Below are positions 21,624 through 32,918 of a DNA stretch of 64,000 nucleotides, piece by piece. The position numbers and the translations under genes are program-made. How positions within the stretch are numbered: the first letter of the stretch is position 1; each line of letters opens with the position of its first letter. Under the pieces are notes generated by a model. That model did no database searches and had not been told where the DNA came from. It was given only the letters and a program-made list of their open reading frames with translations. The DNA comes from Anodontia alba (lineage: Eukaryota; Mollusca; Bivalvia; Lucinida; Lucinidae): NCBI GenBank assembly GCA_964016985.1, contig OZ024827.1, positions 111,962,029 through 112,026,028 on the forward strand, given 5' to 3'.

Positions 21624-23394
21624 TATAAAAGACGTCCAGGAAGAGCCACAAGCACAGAACATAGCCTACCAAAGATACCAAGAGGAAGAGCAAACAAACT
21701 AAGACAGGCAGTACACACACCACAAAGCAATGAAAAGCAAGGCAACCAACTCCATCCCCCACCCCCTTTACCTCCCCCTCCCCGCCCACAACCACACACA
21801 CAACAAGGTGATCACAATGCTAGACAGGATCCACTAAACACAACAATATAACTACGGATAGGACAAAATACGAAAAAGCAACGCAGCGAGCAGCCGCATC
21901 CACACAACGAGCAAACTACATCACAATCATTATCTAAGAACGCTCGGGGTATATCAATTTTACTGTTACCAATCCTTCACCCTATGTTCAGGTGTGACAA
22001 AAATACAGAATAGGCGTTCGGCTCACATAGAGGCTCCCTAACTTAATTAGTGAAACGTCCAAAAAACAAAAGAAACGTGTGTAAGTGAAATTAAATCGCT
22101 GTGAAGGATCAGGGCTCGTGGCGATTATCCCAGACTTTGGCAGCCATAGCTAAAGAAAATCAGTAGCTGAATCACGGAGGACCCGAATAGAGACTTACAT
22201 CAGGCATCAACCATCAAATAAAATGTTTAGATCGACAACTTCATAGAGTCGGAGACCCGACCCAGAGTCGTGCAATTCAAGAGGAAAACATAACTATCAA
22301 CAATGATTGGGTGAAAATCTAAGTTTGAAATGTACTTGACATGGATAACTAATCATTATTACCCTTAGTATCGGAACAGACACTGCTGGTATTAGCGGGG
22401 TGGTCTAAATGTTAAATATTGAATATGGTAAATGCCCTAAGATTTTGAACTCTTTATTCCAAACGTTTGTTGATTTGTCTAAGTTTCGCTTTTTATGCAA
22501 TTGTTTCGTAAAATACTTAGTGGGATGGCAAACAGTGTGAACCCTGATCGGACTCTGAAGGAGCAGTCTGATCTGAGTCTTCATTGTTCGTATATGCCGT
22601 TTTGTCAGAAACATTGGTGTACTATTTTCGGACCTTTACCGCAAAAAAAAAAAAAAAAAAAATCATTTGGGACTGACAAAAGCTGGTCTTACAAGTGGAT
22701 TGGTTTTAATTTCGTATGGTCTTAGGAGTAGAATTTTACTGCACATATTAATATATTAATCAATTTTAGTTTGGTAGTAAAATGATTTTTGCATTTTGGC
22801 ATCATGTAATTACAAATGCTCTAAATGAGCCAGCGCACGACAAAACCTACAATAAGACCTGTATAACCAGCAAAGACCCAGATCAGGGTCGTTTATCCCT
22901 CCTTGAATAGCCCGGAGGCTATAGAAGGCACATGCGATGCGCTGTCAGAAAATTAAACTTACAGTTCTAGTTTGGAGCTAAAGACTAAAACCTTAAATAA
23001 TAATCTTAAATAGTTTATTTAAATAATCTGACTTTAATTTGTTTATTTCTAAGGAGTTCCAAGAGAACAAAACCACATTGGTGCTAATTAAATGGTCTCA
23101 TACGGGAATTAATATCAGATAGAACTGGTGCAAACGGTTTAGTTGCCATCTTTCATAGTTCGTGGAAGATGGCACACTATATAATTAATAGCTTTTGAGA
23201 TCTGTACCTCACTACTGCCTGCATATTGGGTAAAAGCTGTAACCAAAGGATTCTTTGTCGTTTCGGACCTAGGTCAGTTGCTTGGTTGAACTTTTCGGCC
23301 AAATATTTAGTAAATAGTTCTCATTTATGGACGCATAGGATTGGAGGGTGAAATGTATGGACTTGGTTAGGTGCTGTCTGCATATGGCTTGAAC
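21624..23394 (+). repeat. post-B intron module, copy with ~305 b extra segment
   Basis: As in the other post-B modules, but 22772-23078 is an extra segment (from GTAGTAAAATGATTTTTGC to AAAACCACATTG) found only when a C exon follows. No ORF or known element is recognised in the extra segment. Confidence 0.7.
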
Positions 23395-23850
23395 TTGGAA
23401 ATATAAGCGCACACTAAACGATTAACTTGCTGCAGTTTATGATAAGCACACAACAATGTATCACTTGCAGCTGGGAAATATAAGCACACAATGAAAGGTT
23501 ACCTTGCTTTAGTGCATGATTAGCATAGAACAACATATGGCTCATAGGAGGGACATATCTCGCGATAAAGGTTACCTTGCTACAATACATTGTAAGCACA
23601 CAACAACGTATGGCCTGCAGCAGGAAATATTAGCACCTTGCTGCAGTACATGATAAACATTCAACAACGTATAGCTTGTTGCACGGAAATATGAGCGTAC
23701 CATAAAAAAGATTATCTAGCGGTCTACCATGATTAGCATACAACAAGAATGTTTAGTTTGCAGCAGGGACATATTAGCAGACGATCAAAGATTATCTTGC
23801 AATAGAAAATGATAAGCATGCAACAGCGCATGGCTTGCAGCAGAAAATCA

Positions 23851-24085
23851 AGGTTGAGCGCAAGACTGTAGTAACTCAAACATATTTTTGAAACCCTTGT
23901 TTATGGGCAACTTGGAGCCCTTTGTAAACAATGCAAATTTAGGTGCCATTGCTCATACGAACAATGGCACCTAAATTTTTATTGTTTACAGAAAGAAATG
24001 TAATCTCCATAACGCCTTCATGGTAGGGAGATTAGGTTTGGGCGAAAACAACCATCTTACTTACGCCAGTCTTACGCTCAACCCT
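23851..24085. mobile_element. inverted-repeat MITE inside the array (C1 copy)
   Basis: Ends AGGTTGAGCGCAAGACTG and CAGTCTTACGCTCAACCCT, 17 of 18 inner bases pairing. It contains a long hairpin at 23923-23990 (TGTAAACAAT..TTTAGGTGCCATTG with its complement). No ORF. Confidence 0.75.
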
Positions 24086-24313
24086 CAAAATATTAGCACC
24101 CGATAAAAGTTTGCTACAGTTTATAATTAGCACACAATAAAGTATGGCAATTAGCAAAGAAATATTAGCCCACGATATGATTATTTTTCTGCAGTACATA
24201 ATTAATATACAAATCGCATGACTTGCGGCAAGGGAATATTAGCACACAATGAAAGATAAACTTGCTGCAGTACAGCTGACTCTCTAAACTTGAAAATCTA
24301 ACACCTGGTAAAA

Positions 24314-24358
24314 GATATTGTGGAAAAGAGGAACAATTTATCCTCTTTTCCACAATAT
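24314..24358. repeat. short palindrome in the array (C1 copy)
   Basis: GATATTGTGGAAAAGAGGA pairs with TCCTCTTTTCCACAATATT around a short loop. Confidence 0.85.
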
Positions 24359-24964
24359 TTTTCATATCTATCCAACTACAAGAGCCCAATTACATGTATA
24401 TTTGTTAAATTTGGTTGTTCGAATTGTCTTTTCCTCAATTCTGCAAACCTGATAAGTCGCGGTACTGATATCTTGAAGTATTGCAAAGGGTCCCCTGGAA
24501 TTCGAGATAACTATAGTTTACTGTATATGATTAGCAAACAACAATACATGGCTTGCAACAGGGAATTAAAGCACACGGTAATAAATTACCTTGCTGCAAT
24601 ATACGATTAGCAAACAAGAACATATGACTATTAGCAGAAAAAGATCAAAACACGACAAGATATTGCTTTGCTGCAGAAGGGACAAATAAGCACACGATAA
24701 AAGATTACCTTGCTGCAATTTGTGATAAGCAAACAACAGTTGACGGCTATCAGCAGGTAAATAATAACACACGGTAGAAGATAACCTTGCTGCAGTTTAT
24801 GATAAGCATACAATAACGTTTGACTTTCGGCAGAGCAGTATTTGCACACAATAAAAATTAACTTGCTGTAAGCGTGTTTTCGTAATGAAACAAGATGTCA
24901 TAAAAGTTCGTTCCCTTATAAAAATCAAAAAGGTGGAAAAACCTGCTCTGCACATCCAGTTCCG

Positions 24965-24966
<2 letters not shown>

Positions 24967-24997
<31 letters not shown>
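24967..24997. repeat. A homopolymer upstream of C1
   Basis: About 30 A following CAGTTCCG. The C2 copy has a much shorter run (about 43018-43031), the C3 copy a similar one (56953-56985). Confidence 0.9.
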
Positions 24998-25000
<3 letters not shown>

Positions 25001-25016
25001 TTTTTTTGAAAACACT

Positions 25017-25290
25017 ACGAAAACACTCCTATTAAAATGTATTGAAAATTTCACCACCAAAAAACTGAAAGTTTTCAGATTAAAAAATTCTGATATTTTT
25101 CATATTTCTGCTCAAAATATAAATGTGGGTACTCTTTAGAACCCCCTTGCCAAGGCGGCTCTAACGAGTACCCACAATTTATGTTTTTGAGCAGAAAAAA
25201 AAGAAAAATAACATATCCCTCTGTAAACCCCAATTTTATTATATAAAAATGGGGTTAAAGGGGGTCAAAATTATGTAAGTATGTTTTCGT
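25017..25290 (+). mobile_element. palindromic MITE, left of exon C1, ends 10 b before the exon
   Basis: Terminal repeats ACGAAAACA and TGTTTTCGT; the centre is a hairpin GTGGGTACTCTTTAGAAC..CTAACGAGTACCCAC. Its right end supplies TATGTTTTCGT, part of the pyrimidine-rich tract of the C1 acceptor GATATTTTAG. The same family lies in opposite orientation at 25916-26188. Confidence 0.75.
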
Positions 25291-25300
25291 GATATTTTAG

Positions 25301-25474
25301 ATTGCCAGCAACCAACAATCCCACATGGATCTTTAACCAATACTAGCGTTACAGTCTACGACGGCTCTGCGACTGTTAAGTGTGACGTCGGATATGAATT
25401 AGAGTCTGGAAACGGTGCAGCAACATGCTTATCTAATGGTGACTGGGACACACTTCCTACATGCAAACCAGTGG
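25301..25474 (+). CDS. CCP exon 6 (class C, copy C1)
   Basis: Acceptor GATATTTTAG, donor GTGAGT, 174 bases, phase 1-1. Encodes DCQQPTIPHG at the start, cysteines at 2, 28, 43 and 55 and Trp49, with an NTS sequon at 14-16. The inter-cysteine stretch 29-42 is three residues longer than in class A. Class C is clearly a different domain from A and B, so the ancestral cassette probably already held three distinct CCP domains. Confidence 0.88.
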
Positions 25475-25514
25475 GTGAGTTTTCGATTTATTACAGTTGT
25501 TGAAAATGAGATAA

Positions 25515-25825
25515 AAACTCTTAAACACTTCCTACACGTAACCAGTGGGTGAGTTTTTAATTAATGCCAGTTGTTGAAAAGCAGATAAGAACTGTGGGAC
25601 ACACTGCTTACATGCTTACCTGTGGTTGAGGTTTTAACTCATTACAGTTGTTACAAACTAGGTAAAACTGTAGGACATACTTCCTCCATGCGTATCCGTT
25701 GGCGAGGTTTTAATTAATTAAAGTTGTTGGAAACAAAATAAAATTTTTGGAGCACACTTCCTGCATCCGTCCCGATGGGCAGATTGTTTTTAATTTATTA
25801 ACTTTGTTGAAAATGAGATAAAACT
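25515..25825 (+). repeat. tandem copies of the C exon 3' end and donor (after C1)
   Basis: Four further ~76-base copies of the segment GGACACACTTCCTACATGC..CCAGTGGGTGAG plus following intron, increasingly diverged. The first still has a perfect GTGAGT donor at 25549; later ones read GGTTGAG, GGCGAGG and GGGCAGA at this place. They are not exons: reading on from C1 meets a stop codon (TGA) within about 30 bases. Confidence 0.85.
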
Positions 25826-25915
25826 ACATTTACATTTATTTTTCATTTACGTCTCACTTCTGTACATACATTACGTATTCAAAAATATGTTTTTATTACA
25901 TTTTACATCCTCATC

Positions 25916-26188
25916 ACGAAAACATGACTATGTAATTTTGACCCCCTCAAACCCCACTTTTATATAGTAAAACCGGGGTTTACAGGGGTATAAATACATT
26001 ATTTTTCTTATTTCTGATCAAAACATAGATTGTGGGTATTCGTTAGAACCGCCTCGGCGAGGCGGTTCTAACGAGTACCCACAATCTATGTTTTGAGCAG
26101 AAATATGAAAAAATATCAGTTTTTATCTGAAAATTTTCAGTTTTTAGAGGTGATTTTTTTTTACATATTTGAATAGGCATGTTTTCGT
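25916..26188 (-). mobile_element. palindromic MITE, right of exon C1, opposite orientation
   Basis: Begins ACGAAAACATG and ends CATGTTTTCGT. The centre 26025-26100 is a near-perfect palindrome (ATTGTGGGTATTCGTTAGAA..TCTAACGAGTACCCACAAT). Its two halves are the reverse complements of the halves of 25017-25290, so exon C1 lies between inverted copies. Confidence 0.8.
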
Positions 26189-26332
26189 AATGTGAACAGA
26201 ACCATTCTTTAGGAATTATGAGAGACGAGCTTATATTGAAAGCAATTTGCATAAAAACAAGCACACTTAAAATTAAAAACTGTACATATCTATACAGCAT
26301 TTCCTTAAATTTTGCCCAAAAGCATTATAAGA

Positions 26333-27763
26333 CACAACAATATAACTACGGATAGGACAAAATACGAAAAAGCAACGCAGCGAGCAGCCGCATCCACACA
26401 ACGAACAAACTACACCACAAACATCATCTTAGAACGCTCGGGGTATATCAATTTTACTGGTACCAATCCTTCACCCTATGTTCAGGTGTGACAAAAATAC
26501 AGAATAGGCGTTCGGTTCACATAGAGGCTCCTTAACTTAATCAGTGAAACGTCCAAAAAATAAACGAAACGTGTGTAAGTCAAATTAAATAACTATGAAG
26601 GATCAGGGCTCGTGGCAATTATCCCATACTTTGGCAGCCAGAGCTAAAGAAAATCAGTAGCTGAATCACGGAGGACCCGAATAGAGACTTACATCAGGCA
26701 TCAACCATCAAATAAAATGTTTAGATCGACAACTTCATAGAGTCGGAGACCCGACCCAGAGTTGTGCAATTCAAGAGGAAAACATAACTATCAACAATGA
26801 TTGGGTGAAAATCTAAGTTTGAAATGTACTTGACATGGATAACTAATCATACTTACCCTTAGTATCGGAACAGACACTGCTGGTATTAGCGGAGTGGTCT
26901 AAATGTTAAATATTGAATATGGTAAATGACCTAAGATTTCGAACTCTTTATTCCAGACGTTTGTTGTTTTGTCTAAGTTTTGCTTTTTATTCAATTGTTT
27001 CGTAAAATACTTAGTGGGATGGCAAACAGTGTGAACCTTGATCGGACTCTGAAGGAGCAGTCTGATCTGAGTCTTCATTGTGTGTATATGCCGTTTTGTC
27101 AGAAACTTTGGTGTACTATTTTCGGACTTTACCGCAATAAAAAAAGAAACCATTTGGGACTGACAAAAGCTGGTCTAACAAGTGGATTGGTTTTAAATTC
27201 GTATGGTCTTAGGAGTAGGATTTTACTACACATATTAATATATTAATCAATTTCAGTTTATTAAACAATTTTAGTGCTAATTAAATGGTCTCATACTGAA
27301 ATTAATATCAGATAGAACTGGTGCAAACGGTTTAGTTGCCATCTTTCATAGTTCGTGGAAGATGGCACACTATATAATTAATAGCTTTTGAGATCTGTAC
27401 CTCACTACCGCCTGCACATTGGGTAAAAGCTTTAACCAAAGGGGTTTTTTTTTTGTCGTTTTGGACCTAGGTCAGTGGCTTGGTTGAACTTTTCGGCCAA
27501 ATATTTAGTACTGAATAGTACTTATTTATGGACGCATAGGATGGGAGGGTGAAGTGTGTGGAATTGGTTAGGTGCTGTCTGCATATGGCTTGCACTTGGA
27601 AATATTAGCGCACACTAAAAGATTAACTTGCTGCAGTTTATGATAAGCACACAGCAATGTATCATTTGCAGCTTGGATATATAAGCACACAATGGAAGGT
27701 TACCTTGCTGTAGTGCATGGTGAGCATAAAACAACATATGGCTCACAGGAGGGACATATCTCG
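26333..27763 (+). repeat. post-B intron module, second copy (after C1)
   Basis: After the C block the sequence re-enters the post-B module at ACACAACAATATAACTACGG, without tRNA-like remnant. An ABC unit therefore contains this module twice. No exon seen. Confidence 0.75.
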
Positions 27764-27811
27764 CGTTTTTATTTGTTTGTTTTGTTTGTTTGTTGTTTGT
27801 TTTTTGTTGTT

Positions 27812-27844
<33 letters not shown>

Positions 27845-27889
27845 TTGTTTTTTTTTCTGTTTTTTTTTGTTTTTTGTATTTTTCTTTGC
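27764..27889. repeat. T-rich tract, unit of A4
   Basis: TTTG repeats, TTG repeats and a long T run. Plus-strand ORFs of poly-Phe/Cys through it are artefacts. Confidence 0.9.
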
Positions 27890-28618
27890 TGATTTTTAAT
27901 TTTTGGTATTTCTCTAAAATATTGTGAGCATTCCAGAAATTTGAACTAAGGAAACTTGTTGAAATTCATACCCTATTGATTTCTGCATAATTTGCAGTCA
28001 TTTTTACAATGGGCGAAAAGACGAAAATAATCGATCTTTTAAAAACCAATTAATATAAAAGAAAATCTTTTTTTATACATATGTAGTTACAACGAAAGGT
28101 TTTATATTAAATCATGACAAATGAATGCAAATTTATTTCTTCTGTGCAAAGCACTAGTCAAAAATAACGACTTTCTTGAAAATGCCAAAAGCAGAATAAT
28201 CCAGTCGACGCTTATATTTTACGGTACGAACTGTAACAATAATTTTATAACCTTTACCAATCTATGGACAAATTTAGCATGCAACAAACTGTTGATATTT
28301 GTCTTATGTTTTCAAGAAAATAGGATTTGACATTTCATGCAAATTGTTTGCACTGGAGACAGTTTGCTTGAAACGCCAAAACCTGTCTTCTGGTAAAAGT
28401 AAGAAAATATTTATATGTCTCCTACTGAAAAATTTATCAAGAGTGCTAAGCTAATTTCGTTTATTGGCTTGTTTTCTATTAAAGTACCCTCCCAATGAAA
28501 TATCGGTTTTCTTTGATCCTAGTTACGGAATGAGTGTAAAGTAGTTTCAAACAAAATAGTTATGCTACACTTCGCATTTATAATATCACTAAGGTTGAAT
28601 CTTAGTGGCTGTGGCACT

Positions 28619-29078
28619 TTAACACTTAAATAGCTAATCACAACGGCAACAAACGATACTTAGACTTTTGTGTTGTCAGGGAAAATATGGCTTGACATTT
28701 CATGTGAATCGTCTGTCAAGCAGACGATTTCGAAAAAAATGCCCAGTCTTAGATCGCTGAAAAACAAAACTAAAGAAAATGAATGTTGTCTGTTCCAATT
28801 TTCCATGGCAGTTTGACCCTTAAAATGCCATGAATACCTGCATCTGAAAATGTCGTCTGTTTATGTCGTCTGCTGGATATTCTTGCAAACTTTTCAAACC
28901 TTTTTTTTTTTTTTTTTTTTTTTCTTTTTTTTTTTTTTTGCATACAGGCAAACAGTGTGGACTTAGGACAGACTGCTCCTAAGGTCTGGGTCCACACTGT
29001 TTGCAAAAATGACTTTTAAAATCACAAGCAGACGACAAAGCAGACGACAATTGTTGTGACTGGCAATTTAAGTGTTAA
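28619..29078. mobile_element. inverted-repeat element upstream of exon A4
   Basis: Ends TTAACACTTAAAT and ATTTAAGTGTTAA. It has an enlarged T run at 28902-28939 and the arm variant GGACTTAGGACAGACTGC, shared with the copies before A5 and A7. The flank reads AACAAACGATACTTAGAC, shared only with A7. Confidence 0.65.
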
Positions 29079-29184
29079 GGGTTACAACAAGACACTTCTT
29101 CTCTTTTCAGTCTTGCGTGTGTGTTCATTGCTCACAAGTGTAATCTCCTATCGAATTTCTTTCATGTTTTGAATATTTCTTCAG

Positions 29185-29349
29185 ACTGTGGAGAGCCAGC
29201 ACCAGCAGTTGCTAATGGTAACTTTTATGGGAATACCTTTTATAACGGCACGGCTAATGTTACTTGCTCACATGGGTATGACGGTGATGGGCCTGCGATT
29301 TGTAGGTCAGATGGTAACTGGGCCACTGTACCTACATGCATTCCAAAAG
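29185..29349 (+). CDS. CCP exon 7 (class A, copy A4)
   Basis: Acceptor TTTCTTCAG, donor GTAAGT, 165 bases, phase 1-1. Asn17, Asn21, Ser29-His30. Private change Gly41 to Arg directly after the third cysteine. The four cysteines, Trp46 and the Asn25 sequon are intact. Confidence 0.88.
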
Positions 29350-29932
29350 GTAAGTAATATTAAAGCTAAATAAAGATTGCTCCGGAAGATCTTAAAGAAT
29401 GGTCACTGACTGGTCCAATGCTATTTTCCATGGATTTCGCAACGTTATTATAACCAAGTATTAACTTTCACAAACAAGCTTGGTCTAAGTTTTTTGTGAA
29501 AGCTTATACTTATTATGGCATTCATGTACTGATAATTCGTATAATTTAGAGCTCATATGTATAAGAGCATTAGAGGAATTGTTGCATTAGCATCAGCGTC
29601 GTTGGTGTTTTTGGCGTCGGCGTTGACGTCGGATCCACAAATGATTACGTTTTAAATTTAGAGATTTAACACCTCTATTATGAAAAACATTTGTTTCACG
29701 CAGATCATGATAGGGATGGTAGTATATATTGGCCAAAAGTTACATATAGAACAACTCTTGTCCATGATTAAAGCTGAACAACTTGGAGTTTAATGATAAC
29801 GTGTGTAAAAACCTATAATTTCTAAATGTCTGAATTAGTTGATTTTGTTAGATTATAGTCAAGTGTTTTATTCATTGGAAGTACAACTGCGTCAGTCATC
29901 TTGAGGTCAAGGTCATATATGTAAATGCTTTT

Positions 29933-31176
29933 AGCTCACCTGAGCACAAAGTGCTCAAGGTGAGCTATTGTGATCAGTCGACGTCCGTCGTCCGTCGTGC
30001 GTCGTCCGTCATGCGGCGTCAATAATTTACTTTAAAAGCCTTCTACTCCAAGATCCCTAGACCGTTTGACATGAAACTTGGTAGGAAGCATCGGAGTGAC
30101 TTGTACAAAAAAAAAGCTAAAACCGTTTCGATTTGAAATCCAAAATGGGCGCTATCGTGGCCATCTTGAAAATCTATTTTTCGGTTCCTCTCCTGAACAA
30201 AACGGTCAATTAACTTGAAACTTGGTAGGAAGCATTGTGGTGACTAGGAAATAGCTAAAATTGATCCGATCCGAATTTCAAGTAGCGGCCATTTTGAAAA
30301 TCTGTTTTTCGTTTCTTCTCCTGAACCGAAGGCCAAATGGACTTGAAACTTGGTAGGAAGCATTGCGGTGACTTGTACAGGAAAATATTGCTAAAATCGT
30401 TCCAATCGGAAATCAAAGATTGCCGCCATGGCGGCCATCTTGAAAATATATTTTGGCTTAACCCAATGGCCAATTAATTTGAATCTCGATAGGAAGCAAT
30501 GCAGGGAGGGGATATGGGGTGTGGGGTAGAGTTGTAGACCAAAGATAGCTAAAACGGTTCTGATCTGAAATCAAAGATGGCCGCCGAAACGGCGGAAAGT
30601 TGGCCGCCCAAACGGCGGCCATCTTGAAAATCTATGTTTCGTTTCTTCTCCTGAACCAAAGGGCCAACTGACTTGAAACTTGGTAGGAATCATTGGGAGG
30701 TGACTTGTAGATCAAAAATAGCTAAAATCGTTCCAATAGGAAATCCAAGATTGCCGAATTGCGGCCGTCTTGAAAATTTATTTTTCGCTTCTTCTCCTGG
30801 ACTAAAAGGCTAATTGACTTTAAACTTGGTAGGAAGCACCGGGATGACTTGTAGATTAAAAATAGCTAAATTGTACCAATTTGAAATCCAAAATGGCTGC
30901 CGTGGCGGCCATCTTGAAAATCTATTTTTTGCTTCTTCTCCTGCACAAAAAGGCCAATAGACTTAAATCTTGGCAGGAAGCAGCGTGGTAACTTGTGGAT
31001 CGAAAATGGTTAAAATCGTTCCTGTCGGATATCCAAGATGGTTGCCTTTCATGTATATCACAAGTACCAGTACGGGAAAAATGTTCCTTATGACAGGCAC
31101 GGCCAGTGATTATTCACCCTGCACATCCGTACCGTTCCATCATTATCACTGAAAAAGCCATTGATCATTTTCTATC
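29933..31176. repeat. GC-rich tandem array after A4
   Basis: Starts AGCTCACCTGAGC. One unit has a shortened palindrome (GCCGAATTGCGGCC), a variant shared with the array after A7. The 580 bases between exon and array hold nothing recognised. Confidence 0.85.
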
Positions 31177-32127
31177 CACAGAGTGTCATAGTAAAATTCT
31201 GGTCAGACTGTGCGGATATGCATGCTGATCTGTCGCATCGTTCGGCAAACATGTTTGAGAAACACTTTACGGCACAAATACTTGTAATTATAATATCGGA
31301 TACCATTGCTCTTTTTCGCACGTATCCTTATATTTAAGGAGAATTGACACACTTTCATGCAAGGCATTTTTTTCAAATTGTTTACTCCCTGCGGGAGTAA
31401 ATGCTTTCCTTTTCGAGTAGATACTCTTGCCAAAATGGTGAAGTGTATTCGATTCCCCTAAATGTGCAGTTTCACTACTTTATAATATGTCTGTAAGTTG
31501 CTGCCTAAATGGCAATAGTGCAGAGTATGGTATTATGATATGTGTACTACATGTTTATTTAAGAATGACTTTTCAACATTAAGGGGCATTTATATACGTT
31601 TAAGGTAGATAACGCTGCTTAATGTTTTTCCTTCTTTCTACTCTAAAAGGAAGAATGTACTCCCACAGAGACAATGGGTCTACTCTAGCAGGAAAGAATT
31701 TGCTCACACAGTGCGCAAATTCTTTTCTTGTAAAGTAGACCTCTTTTTACATGGGGTTGGGTATACATAAAAGCAAACAGGAAGTCACTAATGTTGATTC
31801 CATTGTACAAAATGGCAGACAATTTGCCAAATGTATCCGGTCAGTCCCTTATCGATGAAGAAGTTAATGTTGACAGACTATAATTTCAAGATGAGAAAAG
31901 CATTAAAGGGTTCTGGATACATTTGGGAACAAAAAATAATATTCAAGTTCCTTTTAGAGTTGACCCTTCTCGAAAAAGGCACTTTTGACAGAGTTATCCC
32001 CTGAAAGTGTATCTATTCCCCTTAGTTCTTGTCATGCTGAATAAATTAAGATGACATGCCCACTTCATTTCCAGCCAATCAGATTACTTGATTTTGGTTT
32101 TTGATAGAAATTCACATATTTAACGAC

Positions 32128-32191
32128 AAACAGTGCAGATCCAGATTAGTTGGCTTCTTCAAAAGCCAACTGATCTGGACCTACACTGTTT
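32128..32191. repeat. hairpin upstream of exon B3
   Basis: AAACAGTGCAGATCCAG with CTGGACCTACACTGTTT. The 950 bases before it hold the short ORF at 31812-31883 and an imperfect hairpin near 31678-31741. Confidence 0.8.
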
Positions 32192-32256
32192 TCTAAGACA
32201 GGGCATGTCGTGTTCAGCAAGAGAAGGGTTAAAATTATTTTAATTTACTGTTTCAG

Positions 32257-32415
32257 ACTGTGGAGATCCCGGTATTGCACATTCCATAAATCTAGGGGAC
32301 ACACTCTTTAATGGAGGAGCATTTTTTGCATGTGATACAGGATATGTAGGTGGCGGAGTTGCTGATTGTTTAGACACTGGTTCCTGGGGTACACTACCAA
32401 CCTGTGATCCCATAG
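32257..32415 (+). CDS. CCP exon 8 (class B, copy B3)
   Basis: Acceptor CTGTTTCAG, donor GTGAGA, 159 bases, phase 1-1. Ala25 and Thr28 as in B1, private Val35. It is followed by an A exon with no C exon, so this is the second AB unit of the window. Confidence 0.88.
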
Positions 32416-32854
32416 GTGAGAGTATTATGTCTGTCCAAACGTGTTGTGGTTACCGCTTGATGGCTCTAAGAAATCTGTGTAACATACCGAATATGTATGT
32501 TAATTTTACTACCCTAAACTGTGACGAGACCAGTCCTGCGGTGTATGGCTACAGCTGAAATTATTCGATGTTAATCCATTTATACCTAATGGACTCTTCT
32601 GCCTTAAATCGTAGGATAATCAAATAAAAAGGGTGTCCTGTTATTATTTTTAGTATAACCATGTTTTAGGAATCCCTGTATTAAATGCAAACAGCGTAGG
32701 CCCTGATCAAACGCTCTGGGTAAACACTGTTTGTCAGTGTTCCTTTTATGGGGCGCTAGGCATAAATGGATTAATTTGCAAAACGTGATAACTTTTGCAG
32801 CCAGCAGTTAACATTTCCAAACCTGGAGGCTATTCTTATATTCTCAGAGAAGAG

Positions 32855-32918
32855 TTCAAGTGGCCGAGCCGTTAGCGAGTCTGACTTCAGATCACGTGAT
32901 CTCGGGTTCGCAAAATTG
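32855..32918 (+). repeat. tRNA-like remnant after B3
   Basis: Same degraded box A/box B pair as after the other B exons. Confidence 0.5.

Larger units (their letters stand above)
23395..24870. repeat. degenerate ~80-b tandem array upstream of C1
   Basis: Roughly fifteen imperfect units of the pattern ATTACCTTGCTGCAGT..ATGATAAGCACACAACAA..GTATGGCTTGCAGCAGGGAAATATTAGCACAC. The array is interrupted by an inverted-repeat element and by a second palindrome. Confidence 0.8.

Noticed and set aside
23414..24849. Cys/Tyr-rich minus-strand ORFs in the ~80-b array
   Set aside because: Repeat translations that shift frame between units; no splice borders or family resemblance.
31812..31883. Short MADNLPN ORF as a first exon or signal peptide of the CCP gene
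   Set aside because: It is not hydrophobic, ends in a stop without a donor before it, and recurs before every B exon.
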